Assembly (NCBI GenBank): GCA_030620095.1
Contig: JAUTXW010002186.1
Coordinates: 310,001 to 374,000, forward strand
Length of the DNA stretch: 64,000 nucleotides
Direction: 5' to 3'
From: Kuschelorhynchus macadamiae
Lineage: Eukaryota > Arthropoda > Insecta > Coleoptera > Curculionidae
Positions 1 through 12,518 of this stretch are shown piece after piece; the first letter of the stretch is position 1; every line of letters starts with the position of its first letter. A program made the translations under genes and the position numbers. Below the pieces are notes generated by a model that was not told the origin of the DNA, made no database searches, and saw nothing but the letters and a program-made list of their open reading frames with translations.

Positions 1-2840
1 AGCTCAGCTTGTATGCTAAATAATTAAAAAGTTATATAAATGCTGAAAGTATATGACAATACAAAATTATTTACTGTAGTATGGCTTTAAAGGTGTGCCT
101 CCACGCTGTCGCGCTTCGGCCACTAACTTGGCACCGATCTACCTAGTGTATTCGTGCTATTTTATTCCGGATGAAATCGATTCACATATGTAGAAAATGT
201 CCCAAAATAGCTATAAAACTGATGTTTCCTAAAGTCAATTAGGACATAATTGTTTGGCCTGAAATATATCATATAACCAGTGCTAATGTGGGGAAAATTA
301 ATTTTCTTCAAAATATCTGTCTGGTGAGAACGGCAGCTCTTCTTGTTAGAGGGAAATTGTGAGTGTGTTAGTGAGTTAGGAAGACTTACATTCTATTCTG
401 CACGCCATTTAGTTTATTGAGTTCTTAGTTTATAGAGCTCTGAAACTGTGATATACCTGACTCTCAAATTACATGTTTGATAATTAAAACCATTGAAATA
501 AATCTCAATCTATTTCCTTTACCTTCTTTTCTCTTTTTTTAAGGATATATAATACCGTCCATATGATAATTCAGTTACAATTTTGGCAATAAGTATCAAA
601 TAATTTAATTAAAAATTACAATTTACGACCAATTCTAATAAATTAATCTTTCCGCATTGAAACTTTCTTAAAAATAGACCGGAATAATTAAATAATTCAG
701 ATACTGCTTCCTTGATCAAGACTTTCAATGTATATGAATATAACAAAATTTATATTGTCAAATAGATTATAACGCGTTTCTTCAAAATATAATAACCGGA
801 TTAGGTTTTACATTTCTAATCGTATATATGTAGCTACCTAAATTTAAACAAGTAAAACAAAATACAGGGCTTGAATTTCTTCAGGATTACCTCGAAGAAA
901 CTAGAAAGAAAAATTAATATTTATGTATATACCAAAAAAAAATGAAAAGAACTGTCTCTTAATCCAAAAGCTCCACGAAACTTGAGTGCAACTGTAGAAA
1001 GTCAGCTCAACTCAGAACAGCTACATCAGCAAGACAGCCAGGCATTGGCACATGTTTTATCAAACCATGTAGAACTTTTCTTTTAGGAATGTGGATCCAA
1101 CCAAATAATTGGCAAAAATGGCAGGTAATGTTAACCAGGCATTGTCTTCAAAACCGGAAAAATATAAAAAGAAAAAAAGGCTTCTCTATGTATCCGGAAA
1201 GAGAACCCTGCAGAGAATATTTACAATGAAAAAGAAGGCCTTAAGTTAAAATCGAATCACTTCCCTTAAATAAGGGATGCAACAAGCATATTAGATTGCC
1301 GCAAAGGCGAAGTAAACAAATAACCACTGTCTTAGATAACAATTAAACATGAACTCATACCGCACGGAGTAATAATTAATTAAAAATATGATTTTTACGG
1401 CAATAATTAATTAAAGAGATATCGCGTTCTTTTCGTTCTCTCCACCACCAGAAGAAGACTCCAGGTGACCTCTTTTTGATTTGTTTATTAAATTTGCCAG
1501 CTAATATCAGGCAAATCGTGATGAATAGAAAATTATTGGGACCCAATGCGTTCCAATAATTTGTTGAAAAAATCAGTATCCGTGTTTTTTAAAGATAATA
1601 GAAAATAAACTGGTTTTACCCAGAACTTCCCCTATTCTGTTTTTAAAAAAATTGTATTTATGTTATGGGCTAGGATGTCTCAAACATATATAGAAAATCC
1701 AACATATATTATTCTCATGCAAAACTGTACTCTACGACCATCAAGTGGATTATGTATTGCTGAATATACTAGGTTTGATACCCTTCTATTTGATACCTTT
1801 CTAAGTATTTAACACATTGCTTCTTTTTATGGTTAATCATGTTTTTTATCTCTTACAATTAGACCAATATTGGGGGTGGCAAATCGTAAGGGAAGACCCT
1901 ATATATATTACTAAAAGTCTATGTGTGAAATTAACTCATGCTTTACTAACCTTAATAAAGGGAAAGATTCATAACAAAGCAAGTTCCATTTTTCCATTTT
2001 TTTACTTTGCGGTTGTCAAATATATTTATTTTTTTAGCAAATTCTGGCTGTGGTATTAAACATTGTGTATACACTGGACAATTTTGTCTACATTTGTTCA
2101 CCCGTTTATAGTTGGTGGTGTAACGTATGGATAGAGTCCCTGGCCCCCACTTTCACAAAACACGTTAAAGAAGGTGCGGTTTGAATTCAGATAAAAACAT
2201 TATATATTTTTCTGAAATTGAACCGTTACACATTACACATCAAAATAAAATATGTACGTAGTTTATTTTTGTTATGAAAATTGAACGATAACTAACCTTT
2301 GCGCATAAGATAAAAACAAAATAATCATTTCGCACTACACATAAAAAAGAACTATGAATATTGCAATAAAAAGATATTAAGAAAAACATTGACAAACTTT
2401 TATTAAAATACCTTAAAAAGAAAAATTTATTTATTTATGACACAGACCTTAATATTTATCTAAAAATAAATGCGTGTGGCATAAGTATCGTATTTCAGAA
2501 TATGCTCCACGCTTTTAGTTATAAAGCAGGCCTTATATTAAATATAAATAATGCAGGTACCGCCTATAATTACTAACAATAATACGGAGAAGAATGTGAT
2601 AATTAAACTAATCGACGGCCAAAACCTAAAACGCGGAGTAAGACTGAAAAAAAAAACACGCACTCACTACCGATTGGCATACCGGCTTTCGACGTTCGAG
2701 GTATCAGGTGAAACATAAAAATTGCTTCGTTGCAATAAGTTGAACCCAGTTTTGTTTGAGTTTACTTGTATTATGACTTTTACATCGAAACACTAAATGC
2801 ACATTACAAAAATATTTTTTACAAATTTTATTTGAAAAAC
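1..2840. other. AT-rich non-coding DNA, no gene recognised
   Basis: Both strands show only short open frames without recognisable motifs. The region has many homopolymer runs and no clear splice-bounded exon. A CG-containing patch near 2600-2720 stands out slightly from the AT-rich background, but I see no motif in it. Most likely intronic or intergenic sequence. Confidence 0.5.
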
Positions 2841-2844
2841 AAAT

Positions 2845-4215
2845 CGGTAAGTTTCCTTTACCGTGAACTCCTCTCGTCATAAATCTTTCCTTTTATTAGG
2901 AATAGTGAAGTGTGACCCAATTTAGTTCCGCACATAATCATATGCTGTCTTTTCAAGCATTTCTACCACACACACTCGATTTTTGGGCATAATTTATAAT
3001 AAACTGAATAAATAGTTTAGTTTTATCACTATATCACATTTAATGTTTGTTCAAAATTTTAAAGTCAATTAAATAGGAAGATTTTTTTTCATTGTTTGTT
3101 TAAACATTTTATTTAGGCGCCATTCTGATCCGCCAACTTGAGACCACACCATAATTTTACCACTTTATGTCTATATCACACTTGTTTGCACAAAATTAAA
3201 AAATTAATCTATTAAGTAGTTTTTTTTATATTTTATTAGGACGCAATTTTGTTTTGATATTTTGGACTGGTACCAAAATGTTACCAGTTCCTTTCAATGT
3301 AACACTTGATTTTTGTGACCAAAATTTGAAGTTAATCAAGTAAGTATCTTTTTGCTTACAGATAGACAAACAGTCAGAACGACCCAATTGAGAAAACATA
3401 TTTTTGGCACATAGGGACTCTTTAACATTTCACTAGCCAACGTTTTGTTTCCCTATATTGAATTTTTGTCAAAATATTACAGGTCCCATGTGACCCTTAA
3501 TTTTTGACTAAAGTTAAAAATCCCGATTTTGTAAATCATGTCTTGTGGTCCGATGAAAGTAGGTTTACAAATTATGAAGTTTTTAATAGCCGCAACAGTC
3601 ATTTTTGGGTAATGGAAAACCCTCACGAAGTGGCAGAGAGACGTCTATCAGATTTAGAAGTAACGTTTGGAGTGGGTCATTGGTAATTTAATCTAACTTA
3701 CCTTTTTTAATTGGGCACCTATCTATAAATTTTTAATCATTTCAGGAAATCTACTTATAGGGCCATTTTTGTTTGACTACAACCTAAACGAACAGAGATA
3801 CCTAGAGCTTTTGCGAAACAAGGTTGTACCGGCTTTACAAGCTACTCTAATGAAAGATCAGTTTCGAAGAACCTGTTTTTAACACGATGGATGACCGGCT
3901 TACAACACCATTCAAGTCAGGAACTTCTTAAAAGAGCAGTTTGATGAAAGAATCATTTCCTTAAATGGTCCAATACCTTGGCCTCCTAGATCCCCTGATC
4001 TCTCACTTTTAGATTTCTACCTCTGGGGACACAAGAATGAGGTCTAGGAATTTGATCCCCCTGCGACTAAAGTTGATTGACCTTTAACGAACAGTTAGAC
4101 AGACCGATGGATTGAGAAACATGTTTTTGGCATCTAGGGATCCTAAAACGTGAAGATCTGTAAAAACCTTTTTTTCACGAGTACAATAATTCTCTTTTCC
4201 GAGGAAAGTTAAAAT
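2845..4215 (-). repeat. Dispersed 'GTCTGTC' repeat family, copy 1, interrupted
   Basis: Read on the minus strand this is the same sequence family as 24015-25065 and 40318-41540. Shared landmarks in order are an AAAAGGGAA-type start followed by a CGTGAAAAA block, AGTCCCTAGATGCC, CTCAATT then GTCTGTC-like pyrimidine repeats, a CATAGCTAAAAAACTACTTA-like block, AAATTTTGGT, GGTAACATTTTGGTA, repeated AATGGCG blocks, and a tail with CACTATTCCTAATAAA. The copy is split at 3506-4074 by a transposase fragment carrying a 10-bp direct repeat (gactaaagtt) on both sides. It codes for nothing I recognise. The family could be a non-autonomous DNA or Helitron-type element; its class is not clear from sequence alone. 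Confidence 0.6.
3516..4064 (+). pseudogene. DUF4817-type mariner-like transposase fragment, inserted in a repeat
   Basis: The plus strand encodes the catalytic half of an IS630/Tc1/mariner-superfamily transposase. Visible in order are VLWSDESRF (first catalytic D), SRNSHFWVMENPHE, GNLLIGPFLFDYNLN, HDG (second D) and WPPRSPDLSLLDFYLWG (third D region). The last block matches the intact element at 50883-52406. Stops interrupt the frame around HDG and after NEV. Between GVGHW and GNLLIG lies a stretch with a GT start and a TTTCAG end (about 3682-3744) that could be an intron; removing it restores the alignment. The fragment has no inverted termini and is flanked by a 10-bp direct repeat, so it looks like a captured or template-switched insertion. 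Decayed and non-functional. Confidence 0.75.
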
Positions 4216-4953
4216 TGAAAAGACAACGTAAACCGCAAAAACCAATGCGGCAGGTAGCAAAGTAGAGAGTTGTATCAACACTAGACGTTGGCAACAATTT
4301 AAAAACCTCTTGGCAGGCTACGGTTGCACACTTGCACAGCAATATTTAAACATACATTAATACAATTTATATAATTATATAAACGCAAAATTATAAAATA
4401 TTCACATAATTTTTTTAAAATGTTATTGCTCGTTGCGTTCAATCCCACGTTAAACTGTATTAAACAATGTAATTAATAGACAATCAGAGAACACTCTTTG
4501 CCATCCTGTCTAGATAAAAGTACTAAACGCTTACATAAATTCGCAAAAGACTAGTAGCCCAACGCGTCCGTTCCTTTATCTGTACACGTTGAGTTGCGTG
4601 ACGGCTCAGACTGGTTACCTTTTGACTTTTTACCGACGTTTCGAAATTATAAAAAATAAAAGAAACCGAAAAAGTGTAACATTTGCTGGAATTTAAATAT
4701 AAACTGAATTAATTAGAAAATTACACTGCGCGTAAAAGATAGCATCTAGACTGGTTATTAGGGAGGAGTCGCTTAACTTTGTATTAACGGAACGTTCGAG
4801 CGAAGTGAATGTGTGCGATTTTTATTCGCATTCTAGTTACTGTAATTTATTTATTTATGTATTTGTTTAGAAGCTATGCCATGACATATATGGAACTTGA
4901 AAAAATGTCAATTTACTCTGATTATATTTATTATTAAAACTCACGGAAGACTA

Positions 4954-4969
4954 AATATATATATTTATA

Positions 4970-5021
<52 letters not shown>

Positions 5022-5037
5022 AATATATAAATATATA
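4954..5037. repeat. (TA)n microsatellite
   Basis: Near-pure TA dinucleotide array with a few ATTT interruptions at both ends. A second array begins 98 bp further on, so the pair flanks a short unique segment. Confidence 0.95.
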
Positions 5038-5135
5038 AACTGGATCATTGTGTCTGTTGTGATGCAGAACATGTTCCAAACAAGGATCATTTTCTTGTTA
5101 TGACGTTGGTGTACGTGGAATGAAAATATACTATC

Positions 5136-5189
<54 letters not shown>
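5136..5189. repeat. (TA)n microsatellite
   Basis: TA dinucleotide array with one TG interruption near 5151. Confidence 0.95.
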
Positions 5190-5191
<2 letters not shown>

Positions 5192-6344
5192 ATTTAAAAC
5201 AACCTAAATAAACATGATTGTAAAAAATAGGGTTTTTGTTACGTTTGTAAATAAAAATGAACAATGTGTAATTCATGTAACTTGATTCTTAGAAGAATAT
5301 TTGTTACTAATAAGTAACAATAAATATAAAATATGAAAAAATGACACCTCTTTTTTACTGTATAAATATCTAATAATTTTTGAATTAATACCAAAGATGA
5401 ATTACATCACAAGAAATGTTTGCAAGAGGCAAAGGAATTTTCTTACCAGTTTAAGGCAGTCATGCAGCTGATGCCAGAAAGCTCAAGAAAGTAATTCCAC
5501 ATTTTAAATCACGTTTCGTGTTTGTATAGGTGCTATCTTAGCAAAATTTTAAAATTTGTTTTTTTTTTGGCTAAATTTCCCCTTACTCTCTTGAAAGAAA
5601 AAAGGAAATAATGAGAATTTCATGTAAAAGTCAACATACCATTCAGTAATTCCACAGCAAGCCTATTTATCTGTCCTGGATTGCTTTTTAGTTAACGGTT
5701 TTATTAGCATAAGTCTACTACAAAATTTGCCCTACAAAAGTAATTCTAAAAAACTACATATTACACAACCATATGCAACTATTGTCATTTATTATTAACT
5801 TATATGAATATATTAATCATAATAATAATAATAAAACTTTTAACCTAACAAAGTTATATACACTCGTTTTTAAATAAGGAATTTTTTAAGTAATCGTTCA
5901 TTTTTTATTTAAACTTATTTATATTATATTATTTTAAACTGTTAAATTCTTTTAATGGTTTATAAAATATTGATTTGTATGACAAAATGTTTTATGGTAA
6001 AATTAAATGAAAATGTGTGTTATTTGGGATTCTAAAGTTCAATTTGTAAATTTTCTTAAATAATTTGGAATAAATATACAAATATAAAAAACATTTAGCC
6101 GTTTTAACACACTTAACATACATTTTCTTATACTTATCTTTATTTAAAATCATTCATAAAGTCATTTCCTTGTTTTGTAGAACTTAAAGGTTTTGAAAAA
6201 TACCTTAATTTGTGATATACATAATTGTTAAACACTACAAGAAATGTGATATTATTATGGTACTGTAAATAGTTTTTTGACAAATAGTGATAAATGGTTG
6301 TTCATTATTTTAATAATATTTATGTTTAAATATTTAGTTTTCCC

Positions 6345-7795
6345 CGCTATTTTGGAAAATAGTATTTTACAAAAAGTCATCAAATTTTAATTTTGAATCT
6401 AAAATAATGTCCAAATATTTAAAAGAATGAACAAAATCCAAATTCTTACCATCAATAAATATATTAGTTTTATCTGTCGCGTTAATAGTCATACTTTTTT
6501 TTTGCCACATTCAATTTTAACTTATTTTAATTTAACTAATTTTAACTCGTGATTTATCTTATTAGTTGCTAATGTCACATTCTCATCTTTATTAAAAAAT
6601 AGTGTATCAACTGCAAACATTTGTATTTTACAGTTTTTTAACAAACCCTGTAAATTATTAATATATAAAATAAACAACAGGGCCTAGTTGGCTTCCTTGT
6701 GGTACACCTAAATGAATTATCTATTTATTTGGATATGCATTAGAAAATTTTGTTATTTGTGTCCTGGTTTTTAAATAATTTGAACCATATAAACACGTTA
6801 CCCCTCATCCCAAATTTGTATAATTTTTCTAATAATCTATTCCCATCTATCTTTTTGAAAAACTAAAATTACTGCTATTATAATTTCTTTATTTCTTCCA
6901 GTTTCCGATTACATACTGAAGGGCAATTTGAGTGGAGTGTCTGGGCTGAAATCCAGATTGAAAGTATACTAAAATTTTGTTTTCTTCTATATTATCCAAA
7001 ACCTGGTTATAAACATTTACTTCAAGTAATTTTTCTATATATGATAATACATTAATTGGTCCCATTTCTGCATAATTTTTAGATTTTTGTTTATTTCTGG
7101 CACAAGTGTTACATACGAACATTTCATATCTTCTCGAATTTCTGCTTCTCTCAGACATTTTTATATAAGATTTAAAATTGGATTTTCAGTGCAGGAAAAG
7201 GTTTTCTTTATGTATATTTTTTTTCTTATTATTAGATTTCAGATTACAAATTTTATGTTTAAGTTCTTTTAAATTTATTTCACGTAATCTACAATATATA
7301 ACTCTGGAGTTGGGAATATCAGTAATTAAACTACTGTTTCATGAGCTGATTGTTTTAACTATATCTTCTATATATCACATATAATATTATTGAGTCTTTC
7401 AGAAATAATAAGCGGATCTGTCTCAATTATATTTTCAAATATAATTTCATTAAAATTAGCTTTTATTTTCTAGGTTGGTTTTTTTAGAGCTCTCCTGATC
7501 ATTCTACTATCATTCTTGTTATCATCATTCGAATTTTCATAGTAGGAACTTTTTTCTTGTCTTAATCTCCCGAAAAAAATCGTTTTGTAACCTTTTATAT
7601 TCTTCCCTATCTTGAATATTATTTTGACATAGTAAACTTTTTGTATACATTGTCTCACAATTTTTTTGTTTCCAAAATACTTGTACTGGATACCTTATAA
7701 TTCCACGTCGAATACTCCCTAACCCAACAGCTAAATCGGGTCTTCCGATGGAATTTAACAACTGTTTAATATTAAATTTCATGTCTAGATATATT
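6345..7795 (-). pseudogene. CR1/jockey-type LINE remnant (pre-RT and reverse transcriptase)
   Basis: On the minus strand, pieces of a non-LTR retrotransposon ORF2 appear in the expected order. From about 7790 there is a lysine-rich pre-RT linker (YKRLQNDFFREIK, then KSSYYENSNDDNKNDS). At 7060-6889 come RT blocks: GPINVLSYIEKLLE, VYNQVLD, and FQSGFQPRHSTQIALQYVI. At 6720-6600 there is GVPQGSQLGP, then CKIQMFAVDT, where the catalytic FADD has become FAVD. At 6470-6370 there is a FKYLDIILDSKLKF-like block. Frameshifts and stops separate all pieces. The 5' endonuclease and the 3' end are missing. Old, inactive copy; the CR1 versus jockey assignment is uncertain. Confidence 0.85.
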
Positions 7796-8743
7796 TAAAT
7801 AGATATTCTTAATAGGATTCGATTTTAAAGCAGGGAACCTTTGATGTGAAGGAAGAAACTGTTTTTAAAATCAACTGTCAGCTTGTCTCGCTCGATAATT
7901 ATTAGAGTATACGAACCGTTCGGACGTGGAAAAAATGCAAGATTTCTTCAGTGAAGGTCGATTTTATGAAATAATTATAGATATTTATTGTGGAGAGTGT
8001 ACAAGTGAACAATGAAAAACTACATTCGAAATGGTATATAAAGAGGTTTTGAAAACAGCTCTTTTCACACGAATGTGACAGTTTGGTGTCACCAGACGTA
8101 AGCGAGGGGTACAATCACATGAAATTCAAACCAAAATTTTTTACGGTTGCCTTCGTAGTATACACTAAAATTCACTGGCTACCATGGACTATGCTGGCTA
8201 TTCTAATCTCAAAAAATATTTCAAAATCTGTATAAAATAAAATAATAGGTTATTTTTATGGGCTCATGACAACAAATAGAACCTCCTTATTTCCAGAAAC
8301 TGCCGACGCTTTGACTTTTATTTTGGATTTATCAAGACTGGAAAAAAAATTAAAACATATACATATTCTAATTTCTTTTAGATGATAGCAAATAAAGAAC
8401 TACAATAACACAACACTGACTATATACGTTCTTAAAACCTACTAAAAAATTGATTAATATCGTTTTGTTAATATTAAAAAACATAAACATGGGTCTCATG
8501 AACCTTATAAACCCAAATATGTCTGTTTTTTTTATATACCGTGCCATATGTTGTATAGAGTAGATTAAAAGTAAAAATTCTTTGAAAAACTTTTTTTTCC
8601 GAAAAAAAAATTGAAAACCACAATTTTTACTACTTTTCAGTGCAAAACCTCTATATTATGGGGTTTTTTGATAGAATACAGCACTGTTGCCAAACTTACC
8701 TTATTTTTTTTTTATTTGTACAATAATAGATCTTTATTACTTA
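7796..8743. other. Non-coding DNA, nothing recognised
   Basis: AT-rich sequence with T-runs between the LINE remnant and the Helitron end. No motif was identified on either strand. Confidence 0.4.
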
Positions 8744-9355
8744 CTAGCGGTTACCCGCGACTTCGTTCGCCTAGGTATATGACTATAATGAAAGGGATGT
8801 AAAGAGGTACTTAAATCGCCTCATTTGAGTACCTCTTTATAAACCACGTTTTTTTGTTGCATTCTCTGGCTGTAAAATAGACCATGGAAAAAACAATCGT
8901 AGCGCAAGTCTACTCTAGCGTAGAGCAAGGATTGCCCTTTAAATCTTTAAAGGAAACTGTACAACTTTAAACTGAAAAGGATAGTAAAGGAATACGTGGT
9001 ATAAAAACTGTTTCTTCCAGACCAGAGCCAGAAATAATAATAGATTCTATTGTAACCTGTAGCCGAGTTCCATTAAACAGTTTTGGTGATTTTAAATTTC
9101 GAATAATCATCACTGGTGCCCCCACTTTTAAAGTTAACTCATGAGGAGGAATTCCTAAAGGGTTTAGATAGTGTAGGAACTCGACAGGATAATTAACCGC
9201 ATTTTCTTGGTCTATAAATACATCTATTGGGTAGTATGTTAGTTGTGGAGCAGTAATTTTTTCCAATAAAGCTAGATTTATTTCATCTGCTGTGTTATTT
9301 TTTGGAGTTTATATAGCTCGTTCTTTAAACCAAGAAGCGGTTTTATTTTGACAAC
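8744..9355 (-). mobile_element. 5'-truncated Helitron, 3' terminus preserved
   Basis: The minus strand ends ...GCGGGTAACCG-CTAG followed by host T, matching the Helitron 3' rule CTRR|T. A small GC-rich hairpin (GCGA...TCGC) lies just inside the end. A larger inverted repeat, AAGAGGTAC...GTACCTCTT at about 8801-8840, lies further inside. Upstream on the same strand is the helicase remnant described separately. The 5' TC end and the Rep domain are absent, so only the last ~600 bp remain. Confidence 0.7.
8829..9355 (-). pseudogene. Helitron PIF1-like helicase, C-terminal remnant
   Basis: The longest intact piece (9266-8967) contains VNYPVEFLHYLNPLGIPPHELT, KVGAPVMIIRNL, NGTRLQV and VFIPRIPLL, the characteristic C-terminal part of Helitron-type PIF1 helicases. 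Translation continues upstream with SWFKERAI-stop-TPKNNTADEIN, where a stop replaces a usual leucine. Downstream, in shifted frames, are GQSL, DLRYDCFFHG and NVVYKEVL, the helicase tail. The rolling-circle Rep motif and the Walker motifs are not present. Truncated, with at least one stop and two frameshifts. Confidence 0.85.
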
Positions 9356-9369
9356 TTTCGAGTCCACTT

Positions 9370-9970
9370 TAAACATTTAAGGGGTAGTTTCACCCCCTTG
9401 GAAACTGAATTTCGAAGAATCCCTTCTTATCGAACCTATGCACTCTAAAGTCAAACTGTTTGCACAACCTCTCTACGGCAAACGGTTTGAGAAACCCTGT
9501 ATGAATTTATAAAGAATCTTAAAAAATGTAATAAAATAAAATAAAAAGCACGTGTTCAAGTATTTTTCCAAGTAACTAATTGTTTTTTAAATAAAAAATA
9601 TAAATGGTTTTAGCCCCTTGGACACTTTGTCTCGGTTTTTAAAAAAAAATAAAATATGTAAAAAAATAAATCAAGCGTTTTTCGAATAACTGACGGGTTT
9701 TTTAAATAAAATATATTAGAATATTTAAGGGATGGTTTTACCTTTTTGAAAACATTGTATGTATTTTTTAAAAATCCTAAAATATGTAAAAATGTAAATT
9801 AAAAAACACGCGTTTAAGCGTTTTTTCGAAAAACTGACCGTTTTTTAAATACAAAATATTGTAATATTTAAGGGGTGGTTTCAACCCCTCGGAATTTGGG
9901 TTTTGAAAAATCCCTTCTTATCGAACCTCTACACCCTAAAATCAACTTGTATGCCAAAATTCAGCCTGTT
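9370..9970. repeat. Irregular tandem repeat block around AAGGGGTGGTTTCAACCCC cores
   Basis: At least four related units begin near 9379, 9604, 9729 and 9872. Each has AAGGG(A/G)TGGTTT(C/T)A(C)CCCCTTGGAAA or a decayed version, followed by TTTTTAAAAATCC and a run ending CGTTTTTCGAATAACTGAC. The first and last units also share ATCCCTTCTTATCGAACCT. The core is a short dyad (AAGGGGT...ACCCCTT). Sequences like this commonly trail Helitron- or RTE-like elements in insects. Unit length varies between about 125 and 225 bp. Confidence 0.6.
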
Positions 9971-12361
9971 ACCTCAAGGGGAAAAGTAATTCAGTAATTT
10001 ATGTTTTCTGGAACTTTCACAAAAAATAACATTTATTATCGATAAAGATTAGTGAGAACTACATATTTTAGTTATTAACAGCATACAAGTGTAAAACTTC
10101 CGCAAATAACGATAAAAAACGTATCTGAAGAGAAAGAATAAAACAAGTTTTTTAGTGATTTTTATTAAAAAATTGACTCTTCCAAGGTTAGTTATATTTA
10201 AAAATATCCAATTTACGATAATCCTCCAAAAGAAGATAAAAGAAGTGTTAAAATTCTGAGTATATAATGATCATTTTCACCCATAAACATAAATATGAAA
10301 CGCATCACAATACATAAATATTAAAATAAAATAAGGTAAAAGTTCCGTATACCTGTTTTGCCTAATATAAGAGATTTTTTAAAAATTCTTTTATATAGTG
10401 CTTATATAGGTCGATTGTAACAATAATCCGTGTGCGCTGCCTTAAAAAGTTATTCCAATAATATATTATTAATAAATAGATACTTAGGGGATGGCGGAGC
10501 GATAGGGTGATAAGTGAGTGATACACCATGAATCCAACGGGAAACACACACGAATTGTATTTTACATCACTCATGGTACTTTTTCTGTATGAAAATATTA
10601 GAAAAAACTGTAAAAATCCACAATAATTCATTATTTATAAGATTGGTCATAAAGCGATCCGAAAATGAAGGAAGCAACAATGTCACCAACGTAAATGAGA
10701 AAAGCACTTTTATGGTCGCGATGTCGCCTATATAATATAGGTACATTTTGAAAATTAAAATTATGGAGGATTTGAAAATGATGGTCTACTAAGTCTGTTT
10801 TTTTTCCAGTTTTCTCTGGATTTCTTTCCGTACATTCACATTGACTATTGATGTATCAACTTATATCAATAAGCGATTTTTCAAAAAATTATTTACTAGT
10901 CCCCACCTTACATTTGTAACAGTCTAAACGTGGTATTTTATATGTGTTCTTTGGGGGTTTGCCTTGTAAGTTTATAAGCAATTTACTTATTATGATAGAA
11001 AGCTATCTTGCAGCTACATCACCCTTGTTATATGTCTATTGATTTATAATTGTGTTAATTAAAGAAATGGGTTGATTATTTTTCAGTAAAGATTTACTTT
11101 ATTTATGCTTTCGGTAGTAAACTGGGACCTGCTGAAGTTATATGCACGATAAAGAAATGTTTAATAGTAGGAATTTTATGGCTGGTTTCATGGGACGATA
11201 AATAATTTAGTTCACGGCCAGACGCAATTGGCTTTATATAACACTATGTCGATAAGGTATTATCTAGATTTCTGGTAATCATGGTGTCAAGAAAAGCTTT
11301 TCGATCTACCTATAAATTATTGAGCTTCGAAGATGAAATAAAATATGAATTAGGCTATATTTAATACACGGGAGCTATCAGTGACAAACCAGTTTGACTA
11401 GTGATAAACGATTTCCCATGACATACCAAAATTAGTCGTTTTCAAACCTTGCTGATTGTGCTTTTTTTTGAAATTTTGTTGAAAGTTGTAGGAAAAAAAA
11501 CTTTTTATGTTGTGGCTGTTTACGCGATGGGTTTGTTACAGATAGAGTTACAATACGAAATCCAAACGGAACACATGTTCTCCGTTTTGAAAGAAAATAC
11601 TTTGCTATTCATTTGTCATTAGCTGCCTTCCCTAATTAATCACCAACAGAATACATTTAAAATTTTTATAAAATCAGCTGATTAGTACATCGTAAGAACG
11701 CCACTGCACTACCGGACGTTAGCACAACCAGACTATGAGGGGTGGGGAGCGGGATTAACCTAATGGTCTTCTTTTTAACTAATAACATTATATAAAAAGA
11801 CCCTTTTTTCAAATGTTAATCTGGTAACCCTGTCACAGAGGAAGTTCTGTTTAGGAGCAGCACCACGTTAAGCTAAATAAACCTTTGGGAGTTGCTTTCC
11901 TGTACAGTAGTTATCTGAAATCTGTACTCCTCTATAGATTTAAGTAGTTGTCATGCCTGTGGTTTAAAGAAATAAAATGATATGTAGTAATATAGATTTC
12001 AAAGAACAGACTTGTAGGTAGTTCATGACCTCTAAGAAATAATTAAGTATAGAAAATTCGAAGTGTAGTCTTAGTTGTAGCTGTAACTTATGTACTTCAT
12101 TGTAAATAAATAAACTATTCGATTAATAAAATCAATTATATTATAACAATATACTACGTACTGTTTCAGTGCTGACTCTTATTAATTTTTCGCCTGCTAA
12201 GGCTGCGTCTCTGCACTTTCAGTTCTAAATCCTCCCCAAATAATTATGTTCCATTTGTCTTAAGTCTCATTTACACTTGTCATCTTATATGATTCATCCA
12301 AAGTGAGAAGTGTAATTTATGCTTTCTTCCAAGTGTATTCATACGCGCTGAGGCGGAACTC
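9971..12361. other. Non-coding DNA, nothing recognised
   Basis: No conserved protein motif or repeat structure was identified. A 90-codon minus-strand open frame at 10362-10631 has no recognisable features and is probably chance. Confidence 0.4.
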
Positions 12362-12518
12362 TGATATTACGTCCTCAGCTACCAAAATCACCGAAAATAA
12401 TAAAGGCCTGTGATTGGCTGAAATTCAGCTTTAGAGTTGAAGGCTGAATTTCATCCAATTACAAGCCTAAACCATTCACGCTTTTTCGATAACTTCTGTA
12501 CATGAAGACGTAGTATAT
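12362..12518. mobile_element. Foldback (MITE-like) element
   Basis: The inner arms AGGCCTGTGATTGGCTGAAA... (from 12404) and ...TTTCATCCAATTACAAGCCT (to 12468) pair over 26 positions with three mismatches around a 13-nt loop. Pairing continues imperfectly outwards, for example TATTACGTC at 12365 against GACGTAGTA at 12507. The whole unit would fold into one long hairpin. No coding capacity. Target duplication not determined. Confidence 0.6.

Larger units (their letters stand above)
4216..6340. other. Non-coding DNA with two (TA)n arrays
   Basis: No coding segment was recognised. The region contains the two (TA)n arrays listed separately and an (AAT)n-like run near 5819. The stretch 4540-4830 has a more mixed base composition and no visible repeat copies in this window, but no motif identifies it. 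Confidence 0.45.

Noticed and set aside
1817..2059. 80-codon plus-strand open frame
   Set aside because: Low-complexity AT-rich translation without conserved motif, splice context or homologue known to me.
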